Assembly (NCBI RefSeq): GCF_900142575.1
Contig: NZ_FRBI01000004.1
Location: 95,909 to 159,908 of the forward strand
Direction: 5' to 3'
Source: Actinacidiphila paucisporea
GTDB taxonomy: Bacteria; Actinomycetota; Actinomycetes; Streptomycetales; Streptomycetaceae
DNA: 64,000 bases
Positions 30,364 through 39,700 of the stretch are shown piece by piece; position 1 is the first letter of the stretch, and every line of letters begins with the position of its first letter. Below the pieces are notes generated by a model, which was given only the letters and a program-made list of their open reading frames with translations, was not told the origin of the DNA and searched no databases. Both the position numbers and the translations under genes were made by a program.

Positions 30364-31362
30364 ATGCGCCCGACCAGCACGCGTACCACCCGCAGACCGA
30401 TGGCCTTCGCCGGACTCTGCGCCGTCCTCGCCCTGACCGCCGCGACCACCGCCGGCTGCGGCGGCGGCTCCGGCGGCTCGGGATCGACGTCCCTCGACCT
30501 GATCACCGGCGTCAAGAGCGACCCCTTCTACATCACCATGACCTGCGCGGCCCAGCAGGAGGCCAAGAAGCGCGGCGTCCACCTGACCGTCAACGGCTCC
30601 GCCCAGTGGGACGTCGCCGTGCAGCGCCCGATCATCGACTCGGTCGCCGCCACCCACCCCGGCGGGCTGCTGATCTCCCCGGTCGACACCGCGGCCCTGA
30701 CCCCCTCGCTCCAGCAGATCCAAAGCGCCGGCACCAAGGTCGTACTGGTCGACACCGAGGTCACCGACACCTCCATCGGCGTGTCCCGGATATCGTCGGA
30801 CAACGAGGCCGGCGGCAGGACCGCCGCGAAGTCCCTCGCGCAGCTGATGGGCGACAAGGGATCGGCGATCGTCATCAGCGTCAAGCCGGGCGTGTCCACC
30901 ACCGACGCCCGTATCAAGGGCTTCACCGAGGAGATGCGGGACAACCACCCGGGCATCACCCTGCTCCCGGTGCTCTACGACAACGACCTGCCCGCCACCG
31001 CCGCCTCGCAGATCCAGTCCACCCTGGCCGCACACCCCGACCTCGGCGGGGTCTTCGCCGGCAACACCAACACCGCGCAGGGCATCTCCACCGGGCTGCA
31101 GGCCGCGGGCAAGCAGGGCAAGGTCAAGGTCGCCGCCTTCGACGCCGAACCCGACGAGATCACCGCGCTCACCAACGGCACCCTCGACGTCCTGGTCGCC
31201 CAGGACCCCGGCGCCATCGGCCGGCAGGGTGTCGACCAGGCGCTCGCCGCGATCGACAAGAAGAAGGTCACCGCGCACATCGGCACCGACATGGTGGCCA
31301 TCACCAAGGCCAACATGGACCGGCCCGAGGTCAAGAAGTTCTTCTACCAAGCCGCCTGCTGA
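30364..31362 (+). CDS. CUT2-type sugar-binding lipoprotein
   Basis: A 332-residue periplasmic-binding-protein type 1 (RbsB-like) lipoprotein. The lipobox-like TAGC lies near residue 32, followed by a Gly/Ser linker. Conserved parts include DPFYITMTCAAQQEAKKRGV and PVDTAALTP, and the C-terminal AAFDAEPDEITAL. ATG 30364 has GGAAAGG upstream. It completes the ATPase-permease-binding protein order of this operon and precedes the LacI regulator by 130 bp. Confidence 0.93.
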   Translation: MRPTSTRTTRRPMAFAGLCAVLALTAATTAGCGGGSGGSGSTSLDLITGVKSDPFYITMTCAAQQEAKKRGVHLTVNGSAQWDVAVQRPIIDSVAATHPGGLLISPVDTAALTPSLQQIQSAGTKVVLVDTEVTDTSIGVSRISSDNEAGGRTAAKSLAQLMGDKGSAIVISVKPGVSTTDARIKGFTEEMRDNHPGITLLPVLYDNDLPATAASQIQSTLAAHPDLGGVFAGNTNTAQGISTGLQAAGKQGKVKVAAFDAEPDEITALTNGTLDVLVAQDPGAIGRQGVDQALAAIDKKKVTAHIGTDMVAITKANMDRPEVKKFFYQAAC

Positions 31363-31492
31363 TCAGGGGGAGCCCGGAATTCACCTGCCAGGGGCCCGCC
31401 TGCCATCATCGACGCACGAGCCGGCCGGCCGCCGGTGACCGGTGGTCCGCCGGTCACCGGCCCGGCCGGCCGGCACAGCGACGAGGAGGCTC

Positions 31493-32500
31493 GTGAAACG
31501 CCCGACGATGAAGGACGTGGCCCGCGCAGCCGGGGTCAGTCCGATGACGGTCTCCCGGGTCGTGTCGGGCGAAGCGGGCGTCGCCCCCGAGACCGCCGCC
31601 CGGGTCGGCCAGGCGGTGCGCAAACTCGGCTACCAGCGCAACGACAACGCCCGCAGCCTGCGCCAGAAGAACCTCGGCACCTCCACCATCGGCCTGGTCG
31701 TCGACGACCTGGCCAACCCCTTCTACGCCCTGATGGCCCGTTCGGTGGAGGACGAGGCCCACCGCCGCGGCCATGTGGTGCTGGTCGGCAGCACCAACGA
31801 CGAACCGCAGCGCGAACGCGAGGTCATCGCCGCCTTCACCGCCCGCCAGGTGGACGGCCTGATCATCGTCCCCACCATCGGCGGCCACGGCTTCCTCAAA
31901 CGCCCCATGGCCGGCGGCACCCAGGTGGTCTGCGTCGACCGTCCGGCCAGGGGCCTGGCCGTCGACACCGTCACCGTCGACAACCGGGCCGCCGCCGGAC
32001 GGGCCGTCACCCACCTGCTCGGCCACGGCCACACCCGCATCGCCTACCTCGGCGACCGCTTCGACATCTGGACCCAGGCCGAGCGCTACGCCGGCTACCT
32101 CGACGCGCTCGCCGCCCACGGCATCCCCGAGGACCCCGCGCTCGTACGGCACGAGTTGCGCTCCCACCCGCAGGCCCGCGACGCGCTGGCCGTGCTGCGT
32201 ACGCTGCCCGACCCGCCGACCGCGCTGTTCACCAGCAACGACCTGATCACCCTGGGTGTGCTCGACGGCCTCGACCACCCGGCGCCGCTCGCCCTGGTCG
32301 GCTTCGACGACCTGCCGCTCGGCGAGCGGCTGACCCCGCCGCTGACCGTGGTCAGCCAGGACCCGGTCGCGCTCGGCGGCACCGCGGCCAACCTGCTCTT
32401 CTCCCGGATCGCCGGCGACCGCTCGGCGCCCCGGTCGGTGGTGCTGCTCACCCGCTTCGTGGTCCGCGGCTCGGGTGCGATGCGCACCGCGGGCGGCTGA
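31493..32500 (+). CDS. LacI-family repressor of the CUT2/GH92 region
   Basis: A 335-residue LacI/GalR regulator with HTH TMKDVARAAGVSPMTVSRVVSG at residues about 5-26 and hinge KLGYQRNDNARSLR. The effector domain reads LGTSTIGLVVDDLANPFYALMARSVE and ends in a usual VVRGS. GTG 31493 follows GAGGAGG. Its place at the end of the CUT2 operon makes it the best candidate for the protein that binds the two AACGTT-centred operators at 28214-28231 and 28382-28399. Confidence 0.92.
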   Translation: MKRPTMKDVARAAGVSPMTVSRVVSGEAGVAPETAARVGQAVRKLGYQRNDNARSLRQKNLGTSTIGLVVDDLANPFYALMARSVEDEAHRRGHVVLVGSTNDEPQREREVIAAFTARQVDGLIIVPTIGGHGFLKRPMAGGTQVVCVDRPARGLAVDTVTVDNRAAAGRAVTHLLGHGHTRIAYLGDRFDIWTQAERYAGYLDALAAHGIPEDPALVRHELRSHPQARDALAVLRTLPDPPTALFTSNDLITLGVLDGLDHPAPLALVGFDDLPLGERLTPPLTVVSQDPVALGGTAANLLFSRIAGDRSAPRSVVLLTRFVVRGSGAMRTAGG

Positions 32501-32507
32501 GGCCGGG

Positions 32508-32533
32508 GTCCCGGTGCGGCACCGCACCGGGAC
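32508..32533. terminator. Bidirectional hairpin terminator
   Basis: Arms GTCCCGGTGCGG (32508-32519) and CCGCACCGGGAC (32522-32533) are perfectly complementary around CA. It begins 8 bp after the LacI stop and lies between converging genes. Confidence 0.75.
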
Positions 32534-32618
32534 GCGGGGGCGCATCAGGGGGCGCACTGCGCGCCGGCGTGCGCGAGGCGCACGCACCGGCGCACGGGCG
32601 CGCGGACGGCCGGCCGGC

Positions 32619-33455
32619 TCAGCTGGGAATCCAGTTGAAGGTGTCCGGGTCGGGGCCGAGGCGCTCGCCGCGGTCCAGTGCGGTGATCGCCGCCATGTCG
32701 GCCGGGGTCAGCTCGAAGTCGAAGAGCCGGAAATTCTCCTCGACCCGGGCCGGCGTCACCGACTTGGGGAAGACGATGTCCCCGCGCTGGATATGCCAGC
32801 GCAGCGTGACCTGGGCGGGCGTGCGCTCCAGCCGCCCGGCGATCTCCGTGATCACCGGGTCGTCGAGCACCTTGCCCTGCGCGATGGGCGACCACGCCTC
32901 GGTCGCGATGCCGTGGTCGGTGCCGAACGCGCGGACGTCGTCCTGCGTCAGGTACGGGTGGATCTCGATCTGGTTGACCGCCGGGACCGTGCCGGTCTCC
33001 CGCAGCAGCCGCTCCAGATGCGACGGCTGGAAGTTGGACACCCCGATCGCCTTGGCCCGGCCCGAGCGGTAGATCTCCTCCAGCGCCTGCCAGGTCTCGA
33101 CGTAGTCCCCGACCGCGGGCAGCGGCCAGTGGATCAGGAAGAGGTCCAGATACTCCAGGTCCAGGTCCTCCATGCTGCGGTCGAACGCGGCGAGCGCGTC
33201 ACCGTAGGCGTGGTGGCCGTTGTTGAGCTTGCTGGTGACGAAGACCTCGCCGCGCGGCAGCCCCGAGTCCCTGACGGCCTGGCCGACCTCCTTCTCGTTG
33301 CCGTACATCTCCGCGGTGTCGATATGGCGGTATCCGGTCTCCAGTGCGGTGCGCACCGCCTCCCGGGTGTCCTGCGGCTCGATCTGGTACACCCCGAAGC
33401 CCAGTTGCGGGATCGAGGTGCCGTTGTTGAGCGTGAGACTGGGGATGTGGGTCAT
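32619..33455 (-). CDS. Aldo/keto reductase (AKR5-like)
   Basis: A 278-residue NADPH-dependent aldo/keto reductase. The catalytic tetrad is visible: Asp and Tyr in HIDTAEMYGNEKEVG, Lys in FVTSKLNN, His in LFLIHWPLP. The NADPH motif appears as VFPKSVTPARVEENF near residue 230. It resembles the 2,5-diketo-gluconate reductase group, which reduces sugar-derived or small ketones. ATG 33455 has AAGGGAAG upstream. It is divergent from a LacI-family gene, with a GAGAGCGCTCTC site between them. Confidence 0.92.
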   Translation of the reverse strand: MTHIPSLTLNNGTSIPQLGFGVYQIEPQDTREAVRTALETGYRHIDTAEMYGNEKEVGQAVRDSGLPRGEVFVTSKLNNGHHAYGDALAAFDRSMEDLDLEYLDLFLIHWPLPAVGDYVETWQALEEIYRSGRAKAIGVSNFQPSHLERLLRETGTVPAVNQIEIHPYLTQDDVRAFGTDHGIATEAWSPIAQGKVLDDPVITEIAGRLERTPAQVTLRWHIQRGDIVFPKSVTPARVEENFRLFDFELTPADMAAITALDRGERLGPDPDTFNWIPS

Positions 33456-33553
33456 GGATGTCTTCCCTTGCTCTCCTTGGCTGCTGTCCCTGCTGCTCTT
33501 CCCCTCACCCACGGTAGCGGCGGCATGCGCGGCAGTCCTGCCGGATCCTTTCA

Positions 33554-33565
33554 GAGAGCGCTCTC
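33554..33565. promoter_or_regulatory. LacI-type operator GAGAGCGCTCTC
   Basis: A perfect 12-bp palindrome in the gap between the aldo/keto reductase and LacI genes, 99 bp upstream of the former and 166 bp upstream of the latter. It resembles but differs from the CebR site. Related inverted repeats occur inside the regulator gene near 34465 and after it at 34818-34831. Confidence 0.7.
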
Positions 33566-33730
33566 ATGCTCGGCGCCGACCCGATACGCTGTGGCCCTGC
33601 CCGGCCGTCGGCCCACCGTCCGCGCCGGTCCGCGCCTCCGTATGTGCCCGTGCCCGTCCCGCGTCACGTCCCGCGTCACGTCCTGTCCCGCGTCAACGTC
33701 CCGCGTCCGCCGCGCGAAGGAGACATCCCG

Positions 33731-34777
33731 TTGCCCGCACGGCCCGCCGCCCACCGACCCACTCTCGAAGCCGTCGCAGCCAGGGCCGGGGTGTCGCGAG
33801 CCACCGTGTCGCGGGTGGTCAACGGCGGAGCGGGGGTGCGCGGCCCGCTCGCCGAGCGGGTGCGCGCGGCCGTCGACGAGCTGGGCTACATCCCCAACCA
33901 GGCCGCCCGCACCCTGGTCACCCGGCGCAACGGCGCCATCGCCGTGGTCGTCGCGGAACCCGAGTCCCGGTTCTTCACCGACCCCTTCTTCGCGCAGCAG
34001 GTGCGCGGCATCAGCCGGGAGCTCGCCGCGCACGACAACCAGCTGGTGCTGCTGCTCACCGGGGGCGCCGCCGACCACGAGCGGGTCGGCCGCTACCTGA
34101 CCGGCGGGCACGTGGACGGCGCGCTGATCTTCTCGCTGCACGCCGACGACTCGCTGCCGGTGATCGCCCGCAACGCGGGCGTGCCCACCGTCATCGGCGG
34201 CCGCCCCACCTGGCCGGACCCCGACACCCGCCGCCGCACCCTCTACGTCGACTGCGACAACCGCGGCGGCGCGCGCGACGCCGTACGCCGGCTGCTGGCG
34301 CTCGGCCGCCGGCGGATCGCGCACATCGCGGGGCCGCTGGACCAGCCCGCCTCGATCGACCGGCTCGACGGCTTCCGCGACGTGCTGCCCGACATCGCCC
34401 CGGGGCTGATCGCCGAGGGCGACTTCACCCCCGAGGGCGGAGCGCGGGCGATGGAGAGGCTGCTGGAGCGCTCTCCTGACCTCGACGGGGTCTTCGCCGC
34501 CTCCGACGTGATGGCCTCGGGGGCGCTGCGGGTGCTGCGGGCCCGCGGCCGGCGGGTGCCCGACGACGTGGCCGTGGTCGGCTTCGACGACATGGTGTCG
34601 GTCGCGGAGTGGACCGATCCGCCGCTGACCACCATCAGGCAGGACATCGAGGAGATGGGCCGGCTGATGGCCCAGCTGCTGCTGCACGCCTTGGAGCCGG
34701 CGTCCGACCCGGACGGGGTGCCCGCCGTGTCCTCGATCATCACCCCCACCCGGCTGGTCGTCCGCGCTTCCGCGTAA
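33731..34777 (+). CDS. LacI-family transcriptional regulator
   Basis: A 348-residue LacI/GalR regulator. HTH PTLEAVAARAGVSRATVSRV at about residues 10-29, hinge LGYIPNQAARTLVTRR, then a sugar-binding domain ending with SSIITPTRLVVRAS. The start is taken as TTG 33731 because GAAGGAG lies 8 bases upstream and the HTH then begins at the expected place; the frame is open further up (to about 33566), but that stretch is a GTCCCGCGTCAC-type repeat rich leader. Probably self-regulating and controlling the divergent reductase through GAGAGCGCTCTC. Confidence 0.9.
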   Translation: MPARPAAHRPTLEAVAARAGVSRATVSRVVNGGAGVRGPLAERVRAAVDELGYIPNQAARTLVTRRNGAIAVVVAEPESRFFTDPFFAQQVRGISRELAAHDNQLVLLLTGGAADHERVGRYLTGGHVDGALIFSLHADDSLPVIARNAGVPTVIGGRPTWPDPDTRRRTLYVDCDNRGGARDAVRRLLALGRRRIAHIAGPLDQPASIDRLDGFRDVLPDIAPGLIAEGDFTPEGGARAMERLLERSPDLDGVFAASDVMASGALRVLRARGRRVPDDVAVVGFDDMVSVAEWTDPPLTTIRQDIEEMGRLMAQLLLHALEPASDPDGVPAVSSIITPTRLVVRASA

Positions 34778-34817
34778 GACCCGCCTCGCGGCGGGCGCGA
34801 CCCGGTCCAGGCCTGCT

Positions 34818-34831
34818 GGAGAGGGCTCTCC
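34818..34831. promoter_or_regulatory. Inverted repeat GGAGAG-GG-CTCTCC, possible second operator
   Basis: Six-base arms around GG, similar to the arms of the GAGAGCGCTCTC operator. It lies 40 bp after the LacI stop and 104 bp upstream of the SpoIIE-type phosphatase gene. It could also be a weak terminator. Confidence 0.4.
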
Positions 34832-34934
34832 CGGTGCTTCCGGAGCGCCGCCCGTGCCCCGCGGGTCGTCGGTAGGTCCCGCTCCGGTGCCGGTTCGCCG
34901 TGCCCCGCGCCCCGCCGCGCGCGATGATCGGAGG

Positions 34935-37016
34935 ATGAGGCGTAGCGGCCACGAGACGGGTGCGCCCGAGCTCGAACCCGAAGTGTTCGACAGCGCCATC
35001 GTGCCGATCGTGATCACCGCGGGCGGCGACCATGTGCTGGTCTACTACAACGAAGCCTTCCGCGCCCTGTTCGGCCCCCGCCCGCTCGGCGTCCCGGCGC
35101 GCGCGGCCTTCGGTGAGCCCCTGGCCGCCCCCTTCGTCAGCATGCTCGACGAGGTCTACGGCGACCGCACCGCCCGCCAGGTCACCTCCCCGCGCAGCAC
35201 CGACGGCAGCACCCCCGGCGTCTCCGGCGTCCGGCACTTCGTCTACAGCTGCTCGCCGGTGGTCTCCCGGTACGGCGCCGGTGTCCTCACGGTGGCCATC
35301 GACACCACCGCCCAGGTGGAGGCGGCCGAGCACGCCGGGCAGCTGTCCGAGGAGCGGCACCAGGCGCTCCAGCGCTACGAGGCGCTGATGTCCGCGGTGA
35401 ACCAGATCGTCTGGCTGATGCAGCCCAGCGGCGAGATCGAGGAACTGGTCGGCGGCTTCGAGAAGTTCACCGGCATCCCCTGGCGTCCGATGATCGACCA
35501 GGACTGGCTGGCCGCGGTCCACCCGCACGACCGCGGCCCGCTGGTGAGGTCCTGGCGGGAGGCGGCCGAGGGCAGCCCGTCGATGTTCGTGTGCACCTTC
35601 CGGATGCGGACCGCGTCCGGCGTCTACCGCCGCGTGCAGTCCCGCGCGGTGCCCATCGTGCGCGGCGGCGCCGCCGTCGAGTGGATCGGCACCACCGCCG
35701 ACGTCGAGGACCAGTGGCGCAACCGGCTGCGCGAGCGGCTGATGGCCAAGGTCGCCACCGTGATCTCGGCGAACGACGTACCGCAGGCCTTCGCCGCCGT
35801 GACGGAGGCGGTGGTGCCCGACCTGACCGACGCGTGCGCGGTCTTCCTGCTCCCCCCGGCCGCCCTGTCCGGCTCCGACGGCACCCTGACCGCCGTCCGC
35901 ATCGCCTCCACCGCCCGTGAGGGACTGCCCGCGCTGCCGCCGCTGAGCAACCAGCCGCGGCAGTTCGGCCCGATCGTCCGGGAGGTCGTCGACAGCCGTC
36001 GGCCGCGGCTGTTCACCTTCCCGCCGGGCGAGGCGCCCGACGGAATCGTGCCCGAGCTGTCCATGGGCTGGCTCCGCGACGCCCGCGCCACCAGCATCAC
36101 CATGGTGCCGATCGTGATCGACTCGGCGGTCCTCGCCTTCGCGGTGGCCGCCGGCTGCGCGGACAGCCCGCCGCCCGGCCCCGCCGACCTGCAGATGCTC
36201 GGCGAGGTGCTGCACGAGGTGCGCGACCCGCTGCGGCAGGCGATGGAGTTGCAGCGCACCCGGCACACCGCGCTGACCCTGCAACGCGCCCTGCTCACCC
36301 CCACCCCCGACGTGCCGGGCGCCGAGCTGGCGGCGAACTACCAGCCGGCCAGCAGGACCGCGGAGGTCGGCGGCGACTGGTACGACTCGCTGCTGCTGCC
36401 CGACGGCTCGGTCACCCTCACCATCGGCGACATCGCCGGCCACGACCTGGAGGCGGCCACCTCGATGAGCCAGCTGCGCAGCATGCTGCGGGTCATCGCC
36501 TACGACCGGTCGCACGGGAACACCCCGGCCGAGAGCCTGGCCCGGCTGGACACGGTGGCCGAAGGACTCGCCATCGCGCCGCTGGTCACCGCCGTGCACG
36601 TCCGGTTGGAGCGGCGCCCGGACGGCGACTGGCACGCGGCCTGGTCCAACGCGGGCCACCCGCCGCCGCTGCTGCTCCCGGCGTCGGGGACGCCGCGCTT
36701 CCTGGAGGGTGACGGCCCCGACCTGCCGCTGTGCGTGGCCCCCTGGATGCCCCGCACCACCTGGCACCACGAGCTGCGCCCCGGCGACACGCTGCTGCTC
36801 TACACCGACGGCCTGATCGAGGTGCCGGGCACCGACCTGACCGAGGGCATGTCGGCGCTGGCCGCGCACGCCGAGCAGGCCCGCGTCCGCGGGCTGCCGC
36901 TGGCCGCGCTGTGCGAGAGGCTGCTGGCGGCCGCCGCGGAGCGCCGCGACGACGCGGCTGTCATCGGTTTCCGGCCGATCGCCCAGGGCCGGGTGTGGAG
37001 CGCCCGGCTGCCCTGA
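34935..37016 (+). CDS. PAS-GAF-PP2C (SpoIIE/RsbU-type) serine phosphatase
   Basis: A 693-residue sensor phosphatase. An N-terminal PAS-like domain (VFDSAIVPIVITAGGDHVLVYYNEAF), a second PAS domain from about 145 (MSAVNQIVWLMQPSGEIEELVGGFEKFTGIPWRPM), a GAF-like domain from about 275, and a C-terminal SpoIIE domain with EVGGDWYDSLLLPDGSVTLTIGDIAGHDLEAA. The Asp residues of the metal site in GDWYD, GDIAGH and the terminal RRDDAAVIGF are present. These enzymes dephosphorylate anti-anti-sigma factors in stress partner-switching. ATG 34935 is only two bases after GGAGG, so the leader is unusually short or absent. Confidence 0.92.
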   Translation: MRRSGHETGAPELEPEVFDSAIVPIVITAGGDHVLVYYNEAFRALFGPRPLGVPARAAFGEPLAAPFVSMLDEVYGDRTARQVTSPRSTDGSTPGVSGVRHFVYSCSPVVSRYGAGVLTVAIDTTAQVEAAEHAGQLSEERHQALQRYEALMSAVNQIVWLMQPSGEIEELVGGFEKFTGIPWRPMIDQDWLAAVHPHDRGPLVRSWREAAEGSPSMFVCTFRMRTASGVYRRVQSRAVPIVRGGAAVEWIGTTADVEDQWRNRLRERLMAKVATVISANDVPQAFAAVTEAVVPDLTDACAVFLLPPAALSGSDGTLTAVRIASTAREGLPALPPLSNQPRQFGPIVREVVDSRRPRLFTFPPGEAPDGIVPELSMGWLRDARATSITMVPIVIDSAVLAFAVAAGCADSPPPGPADLQMLGEVLHEVRDPLRQAMELQRTRHTALTLQRALLTPTPDVPGAELAANYQPASRTAEVGGDWYDSLLLPDGSVTLTIGDIAGHDLEAATSMSQLRSMLRVIAYDRSHGNTPAESLARLDTVAEGLAIAPLVTAVHVRLERRPDGDWHAAWSNAGHPPPLLLPASGTPRFLEGDGPDLPLCVAPWMPRTTWHHELRPGDTLLLYTDGLIEVPGTDLTEGMSALAAHAEQARVRGLPLAALCERLLAAAAERRDDAAVIGFRPIAQGRVWSARLP

Positions 37017-37088
37017 CGCGCTTGGGCTACGGCGGCGGGGCGGTCAGGGCGCGGTCGGACGGGACCGCCTCCCGCGCGGGGCCGCCGC

Positions 37089-37700
37089 TCAGGTGCGCGC
37101 CGCCATCAGCACTCCCAGGGTGATCATCGTGCCGGCGATCACCACGTCCAGCGCCCGCCACGAGCCCGGCCGGGAGAAGGGCCGCTCCAGCAGCCTGGCG
37201 CCGAAGCCCAGGCCGCTGAACCACAGCACGCTGCCGGCCGCCGCCCCGGCGCCGAAGGGCCAGCGCGAGCCGCCGTAGCCGTTGGCGACCGAGCCCAGCA
37301 GCAGGACGGTGTCGAGGTAGACGTGGGGGTTGAGCCAGGTCATCGCGAGGCAGGTGAGCACCGCGGCCCGCAGCGAGCCGCCCGCGGCGCCCGCCGCCTC
37401 AAGCCGCTGCGGACGCAGTGCCCGGCGGGCGGCCAGCAGGCCGTACGACACCAGGAAGGCGCCGCCGATCCAGCCGGTCACGGTGACCGCCGACGGCCAC
37501 GCCCTGAGCACCGAGCCGACGCCGCTGACGCCCACCGAGATCAGCACGGCGTCCGACAGGGCGCAGATCGCGACCACCGCGGCGACGTGCTCGCGGCGGA
37601 TGCCCTGGCGCAGGACGAAGGCGTTCTGGGCGCCGATCGCCACGATCAGCGACAGGCCGGTGCCGAGGCCGGCGAGGGCCGCGAGGAGGGCGGTGTTCAC
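37089..37700 (-). CDS. lysE: LysE/ArgO-family basic amino-acid exporter
   Basis: A 203-residue membrane exporter of lysine/arginine. Six hydrophobic segments; signatures are IVAIGAQNAFVLRQGIRREHV near residue 19 and CLAMTWLNPHVYLDTVLLLGS near 114. GTG 37700 is preceded at 6 bases by TAGCCT, a -10-like hexamer, suggesting leaderless translation. Divergent from the ArgP-type regulator, the standard lysE-lysG/argO-argP pair. Confidence 0.93.
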   Translation of the reverse strand: MNTALLAALAGLGTGLSLIVAIGAQNAFVLRQGIRREHVAAVVAICALSDAVLISVGVSGVGSVLRAWPSAVTVTGWIGGAFLVSYGLLAARRALRPQRLEAAGAAGGSLRAAVLTCLAMTWLNPHVYLDTVLLLGSVANGYGGSRWPFGAGAAAGSVLWFSGLGFGARLLERPFSRPGSWRALDVVIAGTMITLGVLMAART

Positions 37701-37736
37701 GGGCCGAGGCTATGAAGTGCCCGGGCCTTCAGTCCA

Positions 37737-37762
37737 GCTCATGTTTCTTACCTAAGATGAGC
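37737..37762. promoter_or_regulatory. LysR-type operator candidate GCTCAT-N14-ATGAGC
   Basis: Perfect 6-bp inverted arms at 37737-37742 and 37757-37762 lie in the 66-bp gap between the divergent starts of lysE and the ArgP-type gene, covering the probable -10 region of the regulator. Confidence 0.6.
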
Positions 37763-37766
37763 GATT

Positions 37767-38696
37767 GTGATGACAACAGCCGGCTTGCCGCTCGACCAGG
37801 TGCGTACGCTGCTCGCCGCGGTGGACGAGGGCACCTTCGAGGCCGCCGCCGCCCGCCTCCATGTGACGCCGTCCGCGGTCAGCCAGCGGATCAAGGCGCT
37901 GGAGCAGCGCACCGGGCGGGTCCTGCTGCTGCGGTCCAAGCCGGTGCGGCCGACCGCCTCCGGCGAGGTCGTCGTGCGCTTCGGGCGGCAGCTGGCCCGG
38001 CTCGAACAGGACGCGGCGGCCGAGATCGGCATGACCGGTGCCGGGCCCACGACGCTGTCGATCGCGGTCAACGCGGACTCGCTCGCCACCTGGCTCCTGC
38101 CCGCCCTCGCCGAGGCCGCCGGCGTCCTCGACGTCTGCTTCGACCTGCACCGCGACGACCAGGACCACACCGCCCTGCTGCTGCGCCAGGGCCGGGTGAT
38201 GGCCGCGGTCACCTCGTCGCCCGAGCCCGTGCAGGGCTGCTCGGTGCGCCCGCTCGGCCGGATGACCTACCGCGCCTACGCGACCCCCGCCTTCGCCGCC
38301 CGCCACCTCGCGCACGGCGCGCTCGCCGACGTACTGCCCGCCGCGCCGATGGTCGTCTTCGACCGCAAGGACGACATCCAGGACGGCTTCCTGCGCCGTC
38401 TCGCTCCCGGCCGCCCCACCTCGGGACAGCCCCGGCACTACGTCCCCGCGTCGGAGTCCTTCGCGGCCGCTGTCGCCGCCGGCCTCGGCTGGGGCATGGT
38501 CCCCGACGCGCAGGCCGCCCCCTACCGCGCCGCCGGCGCCCTGGCCGACCTCGCCGCGGACCGGCCCATGGACGTACCGCTCTACTGGCAGCAGTGGAAG
38601 CTCGACTCGCCCCCGCTGGCCGTCCTCGCCGCCGCCGTGGTCCGCGCCGCCGCCGGCGCACTGGACCAGGCGCCGGTCAGGACCAGGTCATCGTGA
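37767..38696 (+). CDS. argP: LysR-family regulator of the ArgP/LysG group
   Basis: A 309-residue LysR-type regulator. HTH LDQVRTLLAAVDEGTFEAAAARLHVTPSAVSQRIKALEQRTGRVLL is typical of the ArgP (IciA)/LysG subgroup, as are GWGMVPD and the PLYWQQWKLDSP segment near the C-terminus. It activates export of basic amino acids when they accumulate. GTG 37767 and ATG 37770 are both possible; a TAAGAT hexamer 8 bases upstream points to a very short or missing leader. The 3' end overlaps the converging GNAT gene by 20 bp. Confidence 0.92.
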   Translation: MMTTAGLPLDQVRTLLAAVDEGTFEAAAARLHVTPSAVSQRIKALEQRTGRVLLLRSKPVRPTASGEVVVRFGRQLARLEQDAAAEIGMTGAGPTTLSIAVNADSLATWLLPALAEAAGVLDVCFDLHRDDQDHTALLLRQGRVMAAVTSSPEPVQGCSVRPLGRMTYRAYATPAFAARHLAHGALADVLPAAPMVVFDRKDDIQDGFLRRLAPGRPTSGQPRHYVPASESFAAAVAAGLGWGMVPDAQAAPYRAAGALADLAADRPMDVPLYWQQWKLDSPPLAVLAAAVVRAAAGALDQAPVRTRSS

Positions 38697-39654
38697 GGGT
38701 GCGCTCGAAGTCGACGTAGCCGGCGCGGGCGAAGGCGCGGGCCATCGGGGTGTTGCCCAGGTCGGTGGACGCGCGGACCCGCGGGGCGTCGTGGGCGGCG
38801 AGCACCCGGGTGCCCTCGGCCAGCAGGTCGTCGATGTGGCCGCGGCCGCGGTGGGCGGGCAGGACGCCGATGTAGGCGATGATCGGGTGGTAGTCGTTGC
38901 GGGCCGGGACGACGAAGCCGACGGCCTCGCCGTCCGGGAGGGTGGCGACCCGCCACCAGTGGCGCGGGCTGCGGTAGCGGTCCAGCTCGTCGCCGTAGTG
39001 CGCGGCCGCGGTCTCGCGCGGGCTCATCGTCGTGAGGTCGGCGAGGCTGTGGGCGTCGAGCGTGCCCTCCAGCACCGTGGTCATCAGGGCGACGATCTCC
39101 TCGGCGTCCCGCACCGGCCGGAAGGCGACCCGCCCGGAGGCGGCGGGTATCGGCGTTCCCGGCCGCCACTCCAGCCGCAGTCGCTCCACGAAGAGCCGCG
39201 CCCCGGTCCGCCCGAGCACCGCCATCCGCTCCTCGACGCCCTGCCTGACCTGCGCGTCCTCCCGCCACCCGGGCGGTACGAAGCGGATGTACTCCGGCGG
39301 TACGGCCCCGGCCGGCACGACCGCCGCCATCGCGGTACGCATCAGGTGCTCGGCGACCTCCAGCCGGTCGGGAACGTCGCCGTCCAGATCGAAGACGTCG
39401 AGGTGGCTCGGCGTGTCGTCGCCGCGGCTCCACCACCCGACCCTGGCGAGCACCCGCCCGCCGCGCAGCGCGACCCACATCCACCCGGGCCGCCGCCGGC
39501 CCTCCGCGAGGTCGTCCGCGAGCTCGCCGTTGAGCGTGTAGGGCAGCCGCGAGAACAGCCCCACCTCTTCAGCCCCGCTGATCGGGCGCACGGTCACATC
39601 GCCGGCTACCGGCGTCGAGCCGTTCGCTCCGCGGGGGTGAGGCTGCCAGTTCAT
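38677..39654 (-). CDS. GNAT-family N-acetyltransferase, two-domain
   Basis: A 325-residue protein with two GNAT-like halves. The N-terminal half (about 1-170) is poorly conserved in motif; the C-terminal half has the acetyl-CoA loop VLPAHRGRGHIDDLL near 266 and RVRASTDLGNTPMARAFARAGYVDFER, matching the mycothiol-synthase/Eis-like arrangement of tandem GNAT domains. Substrate unknown. ATG 39654 starts MNWQPHP. Its end overlaps argP by 20 bp in convergent orientation. Confidence 0.85.
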   Translation of the reverse strand: MNWQPHPRGANGSTPVAGDVTVRPISGAEEVGLFSRLPYTLNGELADDLAEGRRRPGWMWVALRGGRVLARVGWWSRGDDTPSHLDVFDLDGDVPDRLEVAEHLMRTAMAAVVPAGAVPPEYIRFVPPGWREDAQVRQGVEERMAVLGRTGARLFVERLRLEWRPGTPIPAASGRVAFRPVRDAEEIVALMTTVLEGTLDAHSLADLTTMSPRETAAAHYGDELDRYRSPRHWWRVATLPDGEAVGFVVPARNDYHPIIAYIGVLPAHRGRGHIDDLLAEGTRVLAAHDAPRVRASTDLGNTPMARAFARAGYVDFERTLTMTWS

Positions 39655-39700
39655 CTGCGGCAGTCAACACCGCACCCCGCCCGGACGCGAACCGTTTTCT

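Noticed and set aside
33656..33706. GTCCCGCGTCAC-type direct repeats in the LacI leader
   Set aside because: Short and irregular; noted as local repetition but too weak to call an iteron or regulatory array.
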